Source: Thalassobium sp. R2A62 (GTDB taxonomy: Bacteria; Pseudomonadota; Alphaproteobacteria; Rhodobacterales; Rhodobacteraceae). Taken from it: 64,000 bases of DNA. The first letter of the stretch is position 1. Every line of letters starts with the position of its first letter. The stretch spans positions 1,420,418 through 1,484,417 of the forward strand of contig NZ_GG697169.2 of the NCBI RefSeq assembly GCF_000161835.1, given 5' to 3'. Below are positions 51,886 through 60,235 of the stretch, one piece after another. A program made the position numbers and the translations under genes. Below the pieces are notes generated by a model. The model saw only the letters and a list, made by a program, of their open reading frames with translations, made no database searches and had not been told where the DNA came from.

Positions 51886-52995
51886 CTAAACGCTCCCAGC
51901 CATATAGGACCCAAGGAGCTTGCCCTCTTTATGCTTGAGGCTCATGCGGGCAGAGGGGCCGTAGTCGTTGAGGGTGCCTTCAGCAAGCTGTGGGAAGAGC
52001 GTGAGGATTTCATCCCGAGTGGCTTGATCCAAGGCTTTCCAGCCCTGTTGGCCCGGGTGGAAGCTCTCAGAAGGGCAGCCTTCAGCGTAGATAATCTCGT
52101 GGGTGTCAAACAGCATGTGGAAATACTCCACATCCCCCCCTTCGTCACGCAGGATGGTCTGGTCATTCAGCAGGGACTTGGCTGTTGCTAGCACTTCAAC
52201 TTCGCCAAAGAGCAGTTCTGCCTGCCAGCCTTGCAGGAGCATACGGTGCTGTGGGCTGACGCGTAGGTCACGGTCATTTCCGAGAGCACCCTTGCGGATC
52301 AGGATGGGGGCAAGATCGCCTGTTGCTGCTCGTTTGGACGACCCGATCCAGCGTATCGGCTGATACCCGTGGTCCATCGTCAGCACCATGTCGCCAGCAG
52401 CAAGCTCTTCAATCGGGCGCTCGCCTTGATCGGTCTTGATCAGGGTGCCACGCGTGAAGCAGACTGGTGCGACAGGAGTTGCCGTATCATCTATAAGTAC
52501 TTGGCCCAAAGCTAAATCTGTACCGGCAATATCTTGAAATCCAACAGAAGTTACTGGGATATTGAATGTAATCGTTGCAGCGTCAAAGTCCGATCCAGTT
52601 TCACCAGGCCCCTCTACATTCCCTGCCCCGTTCACGGCATTTCCATTTGGCGTGAAAGTCACATCTCCGTTTGCGATCAATGTGTTCAGGTCCACATCAA
52701 CGCCGTCTATGGAGACTGTTATGACGTTGCCCTGGTAACTCAAGCCGCTAAGCTTCAAGACAACCCCATTGACTTGCTGATCAAACGTCACAACCACTTG
52801 ATCTTTGTCAGGTCCATAACTGTCACCATGACTAAAACCGGCAAACCACGAACCACCTAGCTGTGCGACATAATTTTGAAAAGTCCAGGTGCCATTGCCT
52901 TCCGTTACAGTCCACGAAGCGCTTTGCCCACCTGCGGTTCCAAACGACCCAGTTGATCCCTGGGTATAGTCATTAATAATATCAATAAGTGCCAT
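51886..52995 (-). CDS. Hint_2 domain protein, cargo of cassette 4
   Basis: 369 residues. Residues 1-175 form a lectin-like beta module (SWTVTEGNGTWTFQNYVAQL, VVVTFDQQVNGVVLKLSGLS) unrelated to the N-termini of the other two Hint genes. The Hint domain starts at C179 (CFTRGTLIKTDQGERPIEEL) and is nearly identical to that of the gene at 31557 from its first residue. SPQHRML and THEIIYAEG are kept. No signal peptide seen. Upstream on the same strand are block A and a recombinase fragment. Function unknown; an exported, self-processing surface protein is one possibility. Confidence 0.8.
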   Translation of the reverse strand: MALIDIINDYTQGSTGSFGTAGGQSASWTVTEGNGTWTFQNYVAQLGGSWFAGFSHGDSYGPDKDQVVVTFDQQVNGVVLKLSGLSYQGNVITVSIDGVDVDLNTLIANGDVTFTPNGNAVNGAGNVEGPGETGSDFDAATITFNIPVTSVGFQDIAGTDLALGQVLIDDTATPVAPVCFTRGTLIKTDQGERPIEELAAGDMVLTMDHGYQPIRWIGSSKRAATGDLAPILIRKGALGNDRDLRVSPQHRMLLQGWQAELLFGEVEVLATAKSLLNDQTILRDEGGDVEYFHMLFDTHEIIYAEGCPSESFHPGQQGWKALDQATRDEILTLFPQLAEGTLNDYGPSARMSLKHKEGKLLGSYMAGSV

Positions 52996-53114
52996 TTTTT
53001 ATCTCACCGTTTTTTGCTCTTGGCTGGAAAGCAAGCCTGCCCTCTGAAAAGGAGCAAATATCCCCCAAACGGATAAACAGAAGCCCAGCGTTAACCCACG
53101 ACTCTTTCGAGCGA

Positions 53115-53505
53115 GTTAAGTATCCAAAAGTATATAATTGGGCCTGTTACGCTTCCTAAACTGTTGTCTTGCAGGTCACTGTTTTCATTGGGGAAACAAT
53201 GCGTGAGATGACGGCGTGGAAATCACTAATGAGGTGACCAACACGCGAATGGTTGCTTTGTGTTCATCGTCCAGCCAACACGACTTGCGGATACGTCCAA
53301 AAGAAAAAGGCCAGACCCGAAGGCCCAGCCACAAAGTTTAGATGTCCAACAGGGAATTCAAAAACATCATATGGAGTACGGTGTTACTTTGCCCTTGGAT
53401 CAAATTGAGGTTTCAGAGCTAAATCTTTGTCTTGGATTGCGAGGTAGAAACCCGATCCGGCCAAAATCTTTGGTGATAATCTGGGGGGGACCCTAATCGC
53501 CTAGA
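53115..53505 (-). repeat. Conserved block A, copy 4 (inverted)
   Basis: Lies between recombinase fragment and Hint gene, with the UUCG terminator hairpin at 53300-53330. Inverted with respect to copy 3 (45382-45780), to which it is most similar at the recombinase side. Confidence 0.8.
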
Positions 53506-53672
53506 TCACAACCCTAGCTCTGCTTTGATGCGGTGGACACTTTGCCGAGAGATGCCCAGCGACTTGGCGATTGATGTAAGAGATGATCCAGCCTTGATCA
53601 TGTTGCATGCTATGGTTGGCACGGTTGTTCACCTCGGTGTTGGCCAAAAGCTATTCACTTCTAGCCAGTACG
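53506..53672 (-). pseudogene. Recombinase 3' end fused to a block B piece (cassette 4)
   Basis: 53506-53601 on the minus strand encodes MIKAGSSLTSIA and the rest of the recombinase HTH. Upstream it is joined to a degenerate block B start (GGCCAAAAGCTATTCACTTC reading on the plus strand from 53641). This is the same kind of block B-recombinase fusion as at 44971-45381, but with a different breakpoint. Confidence 0.75.
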
Positions 53673-54304
53673 TTCTTCACGGTCGTAGGATGCCATTTAC
53701 CGCCTCGTGCCGTTTTGACCCCTGACTTGTTCAGAGTGTCTGCGATCTGCTGGAGGGTGCGACCAGCTTCTTTCAGGGGGAGCACCGTGTCCATGACCTT
53801 GGCAGCATGGCTATCAGCTAATGCTCTCGCTGCTTCATTAGCTCTGTCAATGTTCCCACGATTACCACCTAGCTTACCTGTACCTTTCAATGGTGCGAGA
53901 GCTTGCTTAGTTCGCAAGGAGATAAACTCACGTTCTTGCTCTGCTAAGGCCGCATAGATGTGCAACTGGAACTTATCTGCGTTGGGCATAGTAGCGATAG
54001 TAAGATTGAGCTTCTTACGCTCCATGATGGCTGAGATGAAGGAAACACGTCTGCTAATCCTGTCGAGCTTAGCAATAAGAATAGTGGCCCCTGTTTCCTC
54101 AGCTAAAGCCATAGCTTTCAGTAGTTCAGGTCTGTTGTCGTCTTTACCAGACTGTACGTCTGTGAACTCTGCAAGCACCTCCCAAGGTGTCTCAGCGTAT
54201 GTGGATAGATACAGATCAATATCTCGCTGTTGTGCTGATAGCCCCAAGCCACTGTCAGCCTGTGACCGGGTGGATACACGATAATATTTTATGAACTGCT
54301 TCAC
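53651..54304 (-). CDS. Serine recombinase, second subfamily, full length
   Basis: 217 residues. Catalytic domain with nucleophile S11 (KYYRVSTRSQ), LGLSAQQRDID, SGKDDNRPEL and ILIAKLDRISRR. The middle contains FQLHIYAALAEQEREFISLR. The C-terminus holds a recombinase-type HTH (LKEAGRTLQQIADTLNKSGV and TARGGKWHPTTVKNVLAR). It is clearly different from the cassette recombinase, resembling stand-alone resolvases of plasmids. Its 3' end overlaps the block B remnant. Intact, so possibly active; the target site is unknown. Confidence 0.88.
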   Translation of the reverse strand: MKQFIKYYRVSTRSQADSGLGLSAQQRDIDLYLSTYAETPWEVLAEFTDVQSGKDDNRPELLKAMALAEETGATILIAKLDRISRRVSFISAIMERKKLNLTIATMPNADKFQLHIYAALAEQEREFISLRTKQALAPLKGTGKLGGNRGNIDRANEAARALADSHAAKVMDTVLPLKEAGRTLQQIADTLNKSGVKTARGGKWHPTTVKNVLARSE

Positions 54305-54917
54305 GACGTTTCCTCCGTTGGAACCAATATACAGCAGAATTATAAATATTCAACGTTGGACTCGAATTATAATTGCAGTGATTGCAGACCACCTGTGAAG
54401 GTCATCGAGCTAGCTATCTGGCTTTCACACGACATCATGCCAATTGGGGTAACAGGGGAATATGAGGTTAGCCTACGACCAAGGGAATATGCCCTTACGA
54501 CGGAATTGGCCCTTCAAATATCCGAAGGTATAGCGACAAACCAGCCGCTGTGACCTACTGGCAGCAAAATGAAACGGCCAACTCCGATCATTAGGTGCAA
54601 AGAGTAGCTTAAATTACGCCAGAACCTGTCCAATAAATGGGGAGTAGCTCAGGATGTTTAGTTGGAACAAGAGAGGGCGACCCCTATCAAACTACCCTTG
54701 CTGCTACAGATGCCAGCATAGGAATTTCAGCCTAGAGAGCTATCACTGAATGGTTATCAACCTATTGGCCCTAATCCTGAATAGACAGATCAGAGGATAG
54801 CCAGAGATACCTTTAGTATCCTTATGTAAGATAGATATTAGGTAATATTACTATGAGGGATTACTACCTGAGGAGACCTAGAGAGTGTAGCAAGCCTTTT
54901 CTCATAAGGGTCTGTAA
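54305..54917. other. 613-bp stretch with repeat R copy 2
   Basis: Contains the upstream region of the recombinase and repeat R (54664-54870), which directly follows the polymerase-like gene on the minus strand. A weak + frame at 54356-54553 is not supported. Confidence 0.5.
54664..54870 (-). repeat. ~205-bp repeat R, copy 2
   Basis: GGAACAAGAGAGGGCGACCC through ATTACTATGAGGGATTA, similar to 36010-36213. In both places it lies 3' of a polymerase-like gene or its remnant, so it probably belongs to that gene's 3' region. Confidence 0.7.
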
Positions 54918-56246
54918 TCATGATGGAAACTCACCTTCATAAGGGTCTTCTACCGCTGTATTTTCCGTAAGATACTCAATGGTGAACGCTGGCTTGATTG
55001 GTGTCCAACCGTTCTCCTGACAATAGCTGGTAAAGGTGTTCTGTAGCACCAGCCCAACATCCTTAGCTGTATCCCTCTGACAGATCAGACAGTCGTGCAG
55101 AATAAAGATTGGCTGCTGTAGCGTCTCGACCACCCGCATCATGATCTCTACCTCATGCCACGCCAAATGCTCACTGTAGAACTCGTCCTTGCTATCCTTC
55201 TTTCTTAGGGCCTCCAGACACTTGTAAGCAGGGATTATAATCTTGCGAATATCAGCTAGTCGTTCTTTGCCGATCCCTTCTGCCCTAGTCAGTCTTGTTT
55301 GCTGGGTTTGAACTGGCTTACCCGCCCCGATGGCTGAGTTGATAACAGCCTTGATCTCACCCCTGTCGATGCCATCCAGACTTGGTATTTGATACGGATC
55401 AGTAAACTCACCTTGGAAGGGTGCTTTGCCTGAGATGGACATAAGAAGTGTTGGGTGACTAGCTGTTATATCCACCTCAGCAACTTGCCTGTCATCGATG
55501 GTGCATTGAAGGCGCTGGGCCTTTGGCATGGTTGTCCATGGGCCATAAAACCGACCACCCTTTTTGAGGGCTTTATCACCAAAGGTTCGTGTCGCGACTG
55601 ACATCTTTTGGTCGCCATAAGTCAGTGGTGATCTACCCCAGATGTCCCACAACGCCTCTGTTCTCTTGTCGATGGCCTTGTCGACCTTAGTGTTTACGGC
55701 CTTTCCCTTGTGTTTGATCTTGGTCGCATAGATGAGATCGCGATTAGATTGGAATTGCAGCCCAGAACCTTTGCTGATGACATCATCACTGATCAGGTAG
55801 CCGTGGCAGTTGCCATCGTCGCGCATTAGGTCTCTCTCGGCCTTAACAGCGTGAACCATCCACCCGTGTTCTACTAATGCCTCTCTGAGCTTCTTAGCCA
55901 CCTTGTAGCCAACCTGAGAGCGTATCCGCCAATAGGATTCATCGTGTGGCCAGCCTATCAGTAAGCTACCACCCTTACGGTCTATGCGGTCCTGTAGGCG
56001 CTGTGCCTGTAGCAGGAAGCTAGACAGCAACACTCGCAATTTAGCATTAGATGAGGGCCGATCACTTAGACATCCCAGACCATCTAACAGCTGATCAATC
56101 TTGGCTTCAGTGGCATCTGTTGCTGGCTCAAACCAAGGCGCGATGGTTTCTTTGAACTCGGCTACAAAGTGTCCAGCGTGAAGGTCTTTGCCACTAGTTA
56201 ATTTGACGTGGTGCGGTTTCATCTGAGTAGTTTGCTTCAAAGGCAT
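54918..56246 (-). CDS. Polymerase-like protein with family-A palm motifs
   Basis: 442 residues, no database family recalled with confidence. The C-terminal half has three spaced motifs that resemble family A DNA polymerases: motif A with D259 (VAEVDITASHPTLLMSISG, cf. D-S-x-x-E-LRxLAHLSG), motif B with R295 and K299 four residues apart (RGEIKAVINSAIGAG) and motif C with H384-D385 (FILHDCLICQRDTA, cf. VHDEL). The final ~45 residues also follow the polymerase pattern. GGRFYGPWTTMPKAQR precedes motif A. There is no exonuclease domain. A replication protein of an integrative or phage-like element is a reasonable inference. Its start overlaps a small coiled-coil frame by 10 bp. A truncated relative is at 36683. 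Confidence 0.6.
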   Translation of the reverse strand: MPLKQTTQMKPHHVKLTSGKDLHAGHFVAEFKETIAPWFEPATDATEAKIDQLLDGLGCLSDRPSSNAKLRVLLSSFLLQAQRLQDRIDRKGGSLLIGWPHDESYWRIRSQVGYKVAKKLREALVEHGWMVHAVKAERDLMRDDGNCHGYLISDDVISKGSGLQFQSNRDLIYATKIKHKGKAVNTKVDKAIDKRTEALWDIWGRSPLTYGDQKMSVATRTFGDKALKKGGRFYGPWTTMPKAQRLQCTIDDRQVAEVDITASHPTLLMSISGKAPFQGEFTDPYQIPSLDGIDRGEIKAVINSAIGAGKPVQTQQTRLTRAEGIGKERLADIRKIIIPAYKCLEALRKKDSKDEFYSEHLAWHEVEIMMRVVETLQQPIFILHDCLICQRDTAKDVGLVLQNTFTSYCQENGWTPIKPAFTIEYLTENTAVEDPYEGEFPS

Positions 56247-56401
56247 TTGGGTCTCTGATCTTCCAATAGCGCCACAACTCTAGCCCGGTCTTCCCTAGCA
56301 TCTTGCATGGCCTGATCTCTCTCAGCCTTCATCTCATCCAGACGCGTCTTCAGGTCCTCTACAGTGGCCTCTAGGTGGCTATTACGCTGTGCTGCTACCA
56401 A
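56237..56401 (-). CDS. Small coiled-coil frame overlapping the polymerase-like gene
   Basis: 54 residues from TTG 56401, stop TGA 56239-56237, overlapping the next start by 10 bp. Almost the whole peptide is one helix (LEATVEDLKTRLDEMKAERD and QAMQDAREDRARVVALLED). Such a tail is typical of the C-terminus of small HTH or plasmid accessory proteins, so it may be the end of a gene whose 5' part was lost; a stop lies a few codons upstream. Alternatively it is a short leader that couples translation to the polymerase-like gene. Confidence 0.4.
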   Translation of the reverse strand: MVAAQRNSHLEATVEDLKTRLDEMKAERDQAMQDAREDRARVVALLEDQRPKCL

Positions 56402-56422
56402 CCCCGATAATGAATGTCTGTT

Positions 56423-56680
56423 CTATTTTTGTTGGTTAGCTAACAGTCGTGCGATTTCTGAAAGAACCCCCAGAATAGTAAAGCAGAAGACACCAGAGCC
56501 TAGAAATGCAAAAGCAACGACTTCAAAACCGCGCTGGCCTACGTTGCTCAAAAAACCAATGATACCGAAGCCTAAAATTACCCATGCGAGGATTAGGGCC
56601 ACCGTGGCATATGGTGTTTTATTTTTGACTGCCGATGGGCCTGCGATGCCAAGTTTTTGCGCTGGTGTTCTCTCAAACAT
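56423..56680 (-). CDS. Small membrane protein, unknown
   Basis: 85 residues with two hydrophobic segments (YATVALILAWVILGFGIIGF and FEVVAFAFLGSGVFCFTILG) separated by a short polar loop. AAGGA lies about 10 bp before the ATG. No family recognised, but it resembles the DUF4190-like small two-helix proteins in layout. Upstream of the coiled-coil and polymerase-like genes on the same strand, though a 20-bp-plus gap and different character give no functional link. Confidence 0.55.
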   Translation of the reverse strand: MFERTPAQKLGIAGPSAVKNKTPYATVALILAWVILGFGIIGFLSNVGQRGFEVVAFAFLGSGVFCFTILGVLSEIARLLANQQK

Positions 56681-56802
56681 ATTTCGTTCATCCTTTTCCT
56701 ACTAGGTTAGTGTCTTGGGTGAATTAACGGCCAAACTTAAGCGGTCTCATTTTTACGCCAGCACCTAATAGGTAACACAGGCTGGCGTCAGGCTATCACT
56801 TG

Positions 56803-57612
56803 CTAGTACCGTGCGTCATTCAGCGCCCAATAAGCATCTGTACCTGCTAGTGCTTCATTTGCTTTAGCTAGCTCGTAGGGGGTTTTACCGTCTTCATTTA
56901 CAGCGGTTCCGTCAGCACCGGCATCTAGCAATGCGGTAACCAAAGCTGGATTATCGCTACCCTCAGCAGCGGTGTGTAGAGGCGTCCATCCATCTTCATT
57001 TCTAGCATTTATGTCTGCACCAGCATCTAGCAACATGCTCAAAGCTGAAATGTTATCGAAAAAATACGGTCCCATGCTGTTAAATGGCTTTCCATGTAGC
57101 GGTGTATATCCCTGTCGGTTCCTTGCATTCACGTTTGCACCAGCATTTAATAGAACTTCGACGACTTCGGGGGAAGTGTTGATAGAAATGGCAACAAAAA
57201 GGGGGGTCATTCCACCTTCAATTCTAGCATTTACGTCAGCACCAGCTGCTAGCAGTACAGTAAGGACTTCTGGGTTTTTGTTAGAACTAGCCCAATGAAG
57301 CGGTGTGCGTCCATATTCAGTAATAGCATTCACATCAGCACCAGCGTCTAGCAGTAAAGTCAGCACTTCTGGGTTTGGATTAAACGTAGCAGCGTAGTGA
57401 AGCGGTGTGCGTCCATATTCAGTCCTAGCATTCACACTTGAACCAGAATTCAGGCAGTCAGCGGTGGTTTCAGAAGTTGCCACCTCCCAGAACACGGTTC
57501 TTACTTCCCCATCTGTCGATACCCAGCCATCACAGTTGGCTTCCTGTGCTTGTACGGCTGATGAAGCTAGCGACAGTGTGAGTGCTAGTGTGGCTATGGT
57601 GTGTTTAATCAT
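56803..57612 (-). CDS. Exported ankyrin-repeat protein
   Basis: 269 residues. Signal peptide IKHTIATLALTLSLASSAVQA. The mature protein has about six ankyrin repeats (GRTPLHYAATFNPNPEVLTL, LLDAGADVNA, GRTPLHWASSNKNPEVLTVL and so on) with the usual 33-residue spacing, somewhat irregular around residue 170. A lone Cys pair (ANCDG, ADCLN) near the N-terminus may form a disulfide. Ankyrin proteins bind other proteins; a periplasmic target is expected but unknown. Repeats 2-4 are very similar at the DNA level, so copy number may vary. Confidence 0.85.
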   Translation of the reverse strand: MIKHTIATLALTLSLASSAVQAQEANCDGWVSTDGEVRTVFWEVATSETTADCLNSGSSVNARTEYGRTPLHYAATFNPNPEVLTLLLDAGADVNAITEYGRTPLHWASSNKNPEVLTVLLAAGADVNARIEGGMTPLFVAISINTSPEVVEVLLNAGANVNARNRQGYTPLHGKPFNSMGPYFFDNISALSMLLDAGADINARNEDGWTPLHTAAEGSDNPALVTALLDAGADGTAVNEDGKTPYELAKANEALAGTDAYWALNDARY

Positions 57613-57642
57613 TCTGAACCAACTTTGTGCTGTGTGTCTTGT

Positions 57643-58371
57643 CTATTTTCGCCAATAGCTTCGATCAAATGCGCCGGGCTTAGTCAGATTACCATCATCG
57701 TAAACGCAAGGCGCTATCGTGTATGAACTTCCATTTCCGTCAAAGCCAATCTGAACCACAATGCTGCCGTGTTTTCGATAAGTGTCTAAAACAAACGCAT
57801 CAGAACCAGCAAAGTCACTATTCCGAAACCACCTAACACACTCACGTTCTGCGCGTTCCATATTTTTGGATGAATTATGTTGGATTATAACAACTAAAAA
57901 CAATCCAGAAGAGAATATAATTGCTAAAGCTATTACCGGAACAGAGACACGTCTTACTAGTACATTCGAGTAATGCAGGACCAAATTCAACAACTTACTC
58001 AACAGCTCATCAATCTTATTGCTCACGAGCTTAACTGAGTAATAAGAAACACCAATACTTATAGGGAGACATATGAGGAAACTAATCATGTCATAGCCCC
58101 AGACACCCAGCAGCGCATTAAGCCCCCAAAACAAGAGAGCTTGCACGAAAAAGGTAATAATTATTCCTATGCCTAGCTTATTGCTCACGAGCTTAACTGA
58201 GTAATAAGCAACACCAATACTTATAGGGAGACATATGAGGAAACTAATCATGTCATAGCCCCAGACACCCAGCAGCGCATTAAGCCCCCAAAACAAGAGA
58301 GCTTGCACGAAAAAGGTAATAATTATTCCTAAGCCTAGGCAAATCAGAGCAAAAAATATCTTCTTCATCAT
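57643..58371 (-). CDS. Membrane protein with an exact-length internal duplication
   Basis: 242 residues, unknown family. The block from IGIIITFFVQALLFWGLNAL to YYSVKLVSNK (about 54 residues, two membrane helices) occurs twice in tandem. In DNA the units start near 58021 and 58183, a period of 162 bp, and are almost identical, so the duplication is recent and in frame. After it come a further membrane helix (VPVIALAIIFSSGLFLVVII) and a soluble C-terminal domain (WFRNSDFAGSDAFVLDTYRK). The unduplicated form would have about 188 residues and three or four helices. Confidence 0.65.
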   Translation of the reverse strand: MMKKIFFALICLGLGIIITFFVQALLFWGLNALLGVWGYDMISFLICLPISIGVAYYSVKLVSNKLGIGIIITFFVQALLFWGLNALLGVWGYDMISFLICLPISIGVSYYSVKLVSNKIDELLSKLLNLVLHYSNVLVRRVSVPVIALAIIFSSGLFLVVIIQHNSSKNMERAERECVRWFRNSDFAGSDAFVLDTYRKHGSIVVQIGFDGNGSSYTIAPCVYDDGNLTKPGAFDRSYWRK

Positions 58372-58706
58372 TTATCGCCCTTACATTAAGCGTTGCGGCC
58401 TAAGCTAATCCTTACAGCAGATAGCCCTGAACGAGCATACTGGTGTTAACTAGCGTTATATCCGTTAGTATACAAAAACAATACTAAAGGCTATCATTGT
58501 GAGACTTCCTGTGTTAACCGTGATTCAACAACAAACGAATGCTCGGATGATGACGGACGCAACCTCTTCCACTGCACCCCCCCTTCTCCCTCGTGTTACG
58601 GAAGATGCCTCCCCCAAGGCAGAGCTTCGTTTGTTGCCCTCCCCCTGATCCACATGTGTCGCTCATTTGAAGTGAGCTAAAGCAAACCCAAACAAAGGTT
58701 CATATT
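58372..58706. other. 335-bp intergenic stretch without a recognisable gene
   Basis: Divergent upstream region between the duplicated membrane protein and the SEL1 gene. Contains a C-rich stretch (about 58575-58600) and no open frame or hairpin that I can support. Confidence 0.4.
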
Positions 58707-59642
58707 ATGAAGAAGATCATCTCTGCTGTGGCTGTCGTTGTTGCCCTCTCTATGAGTTCTTTGAACTATGGTACTGCTCATGCGCAAGACTTCCATAAGG
58801 GTTTAGCTGCCGCTCAAGCAGGTGATTATGCGACTGCCCTTCAGGAGTGGCGACCGTTAGCTGAACAGGGGGATGCTGCCGCTCAATTTCGCTTAGGGGT
58901 CATGTACGGCAACGGTTTGGGTGTTCCTCAAGAAGACGCAGAAGCAGTGAGTTGGTATCGTAAGGCTGCTGAACAGGGGCATGCTCGTGCTCAAACCAAT
59001 TTAGGTGTCATGTACGAAAACGGTAAGGGTGTTACTCGAGACTATACGGAAGCATTGAGTTGGTATCGTACGGCTGCTGGGCAGGGGGATGCTCGTGCTC
59101 AAACCAATTTAGGTGTCATGTACAGAAACGGTAAGGGTGTTCCTCAAGACTACGCGGAAGCAGTGAGTTGGTATCGTAAAGCTGCTGAACAGGGGCATGC
59201 TAAAGCTCAATACAATTTAGGGTTCATGTACTACACAGCTCAGGGTGTTCCTCAAGACTACACAGAAGCAGTGAGTTGGTATCGTAAGGCTGCTGAACAG
59301 GGGAGTGCTGGCGCTCAAACCACTTTAGGTGTCATGTACGAAAACGGTCAGGGTGTCCTTCAAGACTACACAGAAGCAGCGATTTGGTATCGTAAGGCTG
59401 CTGAACAGGGGGGTGCTTTAGCTCAAAACAATTTAGGTGTCATGTACGACAACGGTCAGGGTGTCCCTCAAGATTATGTCTTAGCGCACATGTGGTTTAA
59501 CATCAGTAGTGCAAACGGTTATGAAAAAGGTTCAGAAAACCGCGATATCATAGCCAAACGAATGACCCCTCAAGACATCTCAACAGCCCAAGCCATGGCA
59601 AGAGACTGCATGAGCAGCAATTACCAGAACTGTGGCCACTAA
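58707..59642 (+). CDS. Exported SEL1-repeat (TPR-like) protein
   Basis: 311 residues with a signal peptide (KKIISAVAVVVALSMSSLNY, cleavage after AHA near residue 26). Six SEL1 repeats of exactly 36 residues follow, each of the type AEAVSWYRKAAEQGHARAQ then LGVMYENGKGVPQDY. The C-terminal ~55 residues contain two Cys (RDCMSS and QNCGH). SEL1 proteins are scaffolds for protein complexes; this one should be periplasmic or outer-membrane associated. The 108-bp DNA repeats are very similar, which allows expansion or loss of repeats. Last gene of the island before the old integrase remnant. Confidence 0.88.
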   Translation: MKKIISAVAVVVALSMSSLNYGTAHAQDFHKGLAAAQAGDYATALQEWRPLAEQGDAAAQFRLGVMYGNGLGVPQEDAEAVSWYRKAAEQGHARAQTNLGVMYENGKGVTRDYTEALSWYRTAAGQGDARAQTNLGVMYRNGKGVPQDYAEAVSWYRKAAEQGHAKAQYNLGFMYYTAQGVPQDYTEAVSWYRKAAEQGSAGAQTTLGVMYENGQGVLQDYTEAAIWYRKAAEQGGALAQNNLGVMYDNGQGVPQDYVLAHMWFNISSANGYEKGSENRDIIAKRMTPQDISTAQAMARDCMSSNYQNCGH

Positions 59643-59645
59643 GAA

Positions 59646-60002
59646 TTAAATAGCTATCCTGCGTAGGTACTCAGCGAGTTTAGGCAGACTGTAGCCTTTA
59701 CCGTAGTTGGTGCCTACGCCCCCTACACTAGACCATCCACCAGCCTGATCTATGGCCTCTAAAGGCACGTCACAGTCTCTCAGGCGGTCTCTGAAGCTAT
59801 GCCTAAGGCAGTGCGCAGTTTTACCGTTGTAGTACTTTCTGAGGTGCTGGCAGAGCGTAGCTGATGCCCCTGTGTTGTTCAGGTTTCCACAGGAAGCGTA
59901 GCGGGGGAAAAGGTAAGGGCTGTCGCTCTGAGCCTCTAGTAACTTCTGTAGGGCTTTTATGGCACTATCAGACACGACAGGTAGCGACCTCTTGCAACGC
60001 AA
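59646..60002 (-). pseudogene. Tyrosine integrase C-terminal remnant
   Basis: About 118 residues of the catalytic domain: YLFPRYAS, the H-x-x-R box in AHCLRHSFRDRLRD, and GGWSSVGGVGTNYGKGYSL with the likely nucleophile Tyr. The N-terminal two thirds, with the first catalytic Arg, are gone. It is distinct from the integrase at 48798 and lies right beside tRNA-Ser, so an older element used the same site. Confidence 0.8.
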
Positions 60003-60136
60003 CCATGCCTGAGAATGATCCGCTGTGATTGTTGAAGCTCCAGTATGCCTAGCAATTGCCCGTCATTCCAATGCCATAAGAAACTGTCTTGAGATTCTCT
60101 ACAAAAGCATGTCGTGACTACTTCTCCAGATACGTG

Positions 60137-60174
60137 ATGTGTGGGTACAACGTGTGGGTAAGACGTGTGGGTAA
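60137..60174 (+). repeat. Arm-type direct repeats near attR
   Basis: ATGTGTGGGTAC (60137), ACGTGTGGGTAA (60150) and ACGTGTGGGTAA (60163) are each 13 bp apart, about 60 bp inside the right att repeat. The same motif and spacing occur inside the left end at 48755-48779. Confidence 0.6.
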
Positions 60175-60235
60175 GACGCATTCGATGACGCCATCAAGCC
60201 ATTGTTTATAATGGAAAAATTAAGAACTTAGGCTT

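Noticed and set aside
54356-54553. A 65-codon + frame from TTG
   Set aside because: No ribosome binding site, no homology, and it occupies the likely upstream region of the recombinase.
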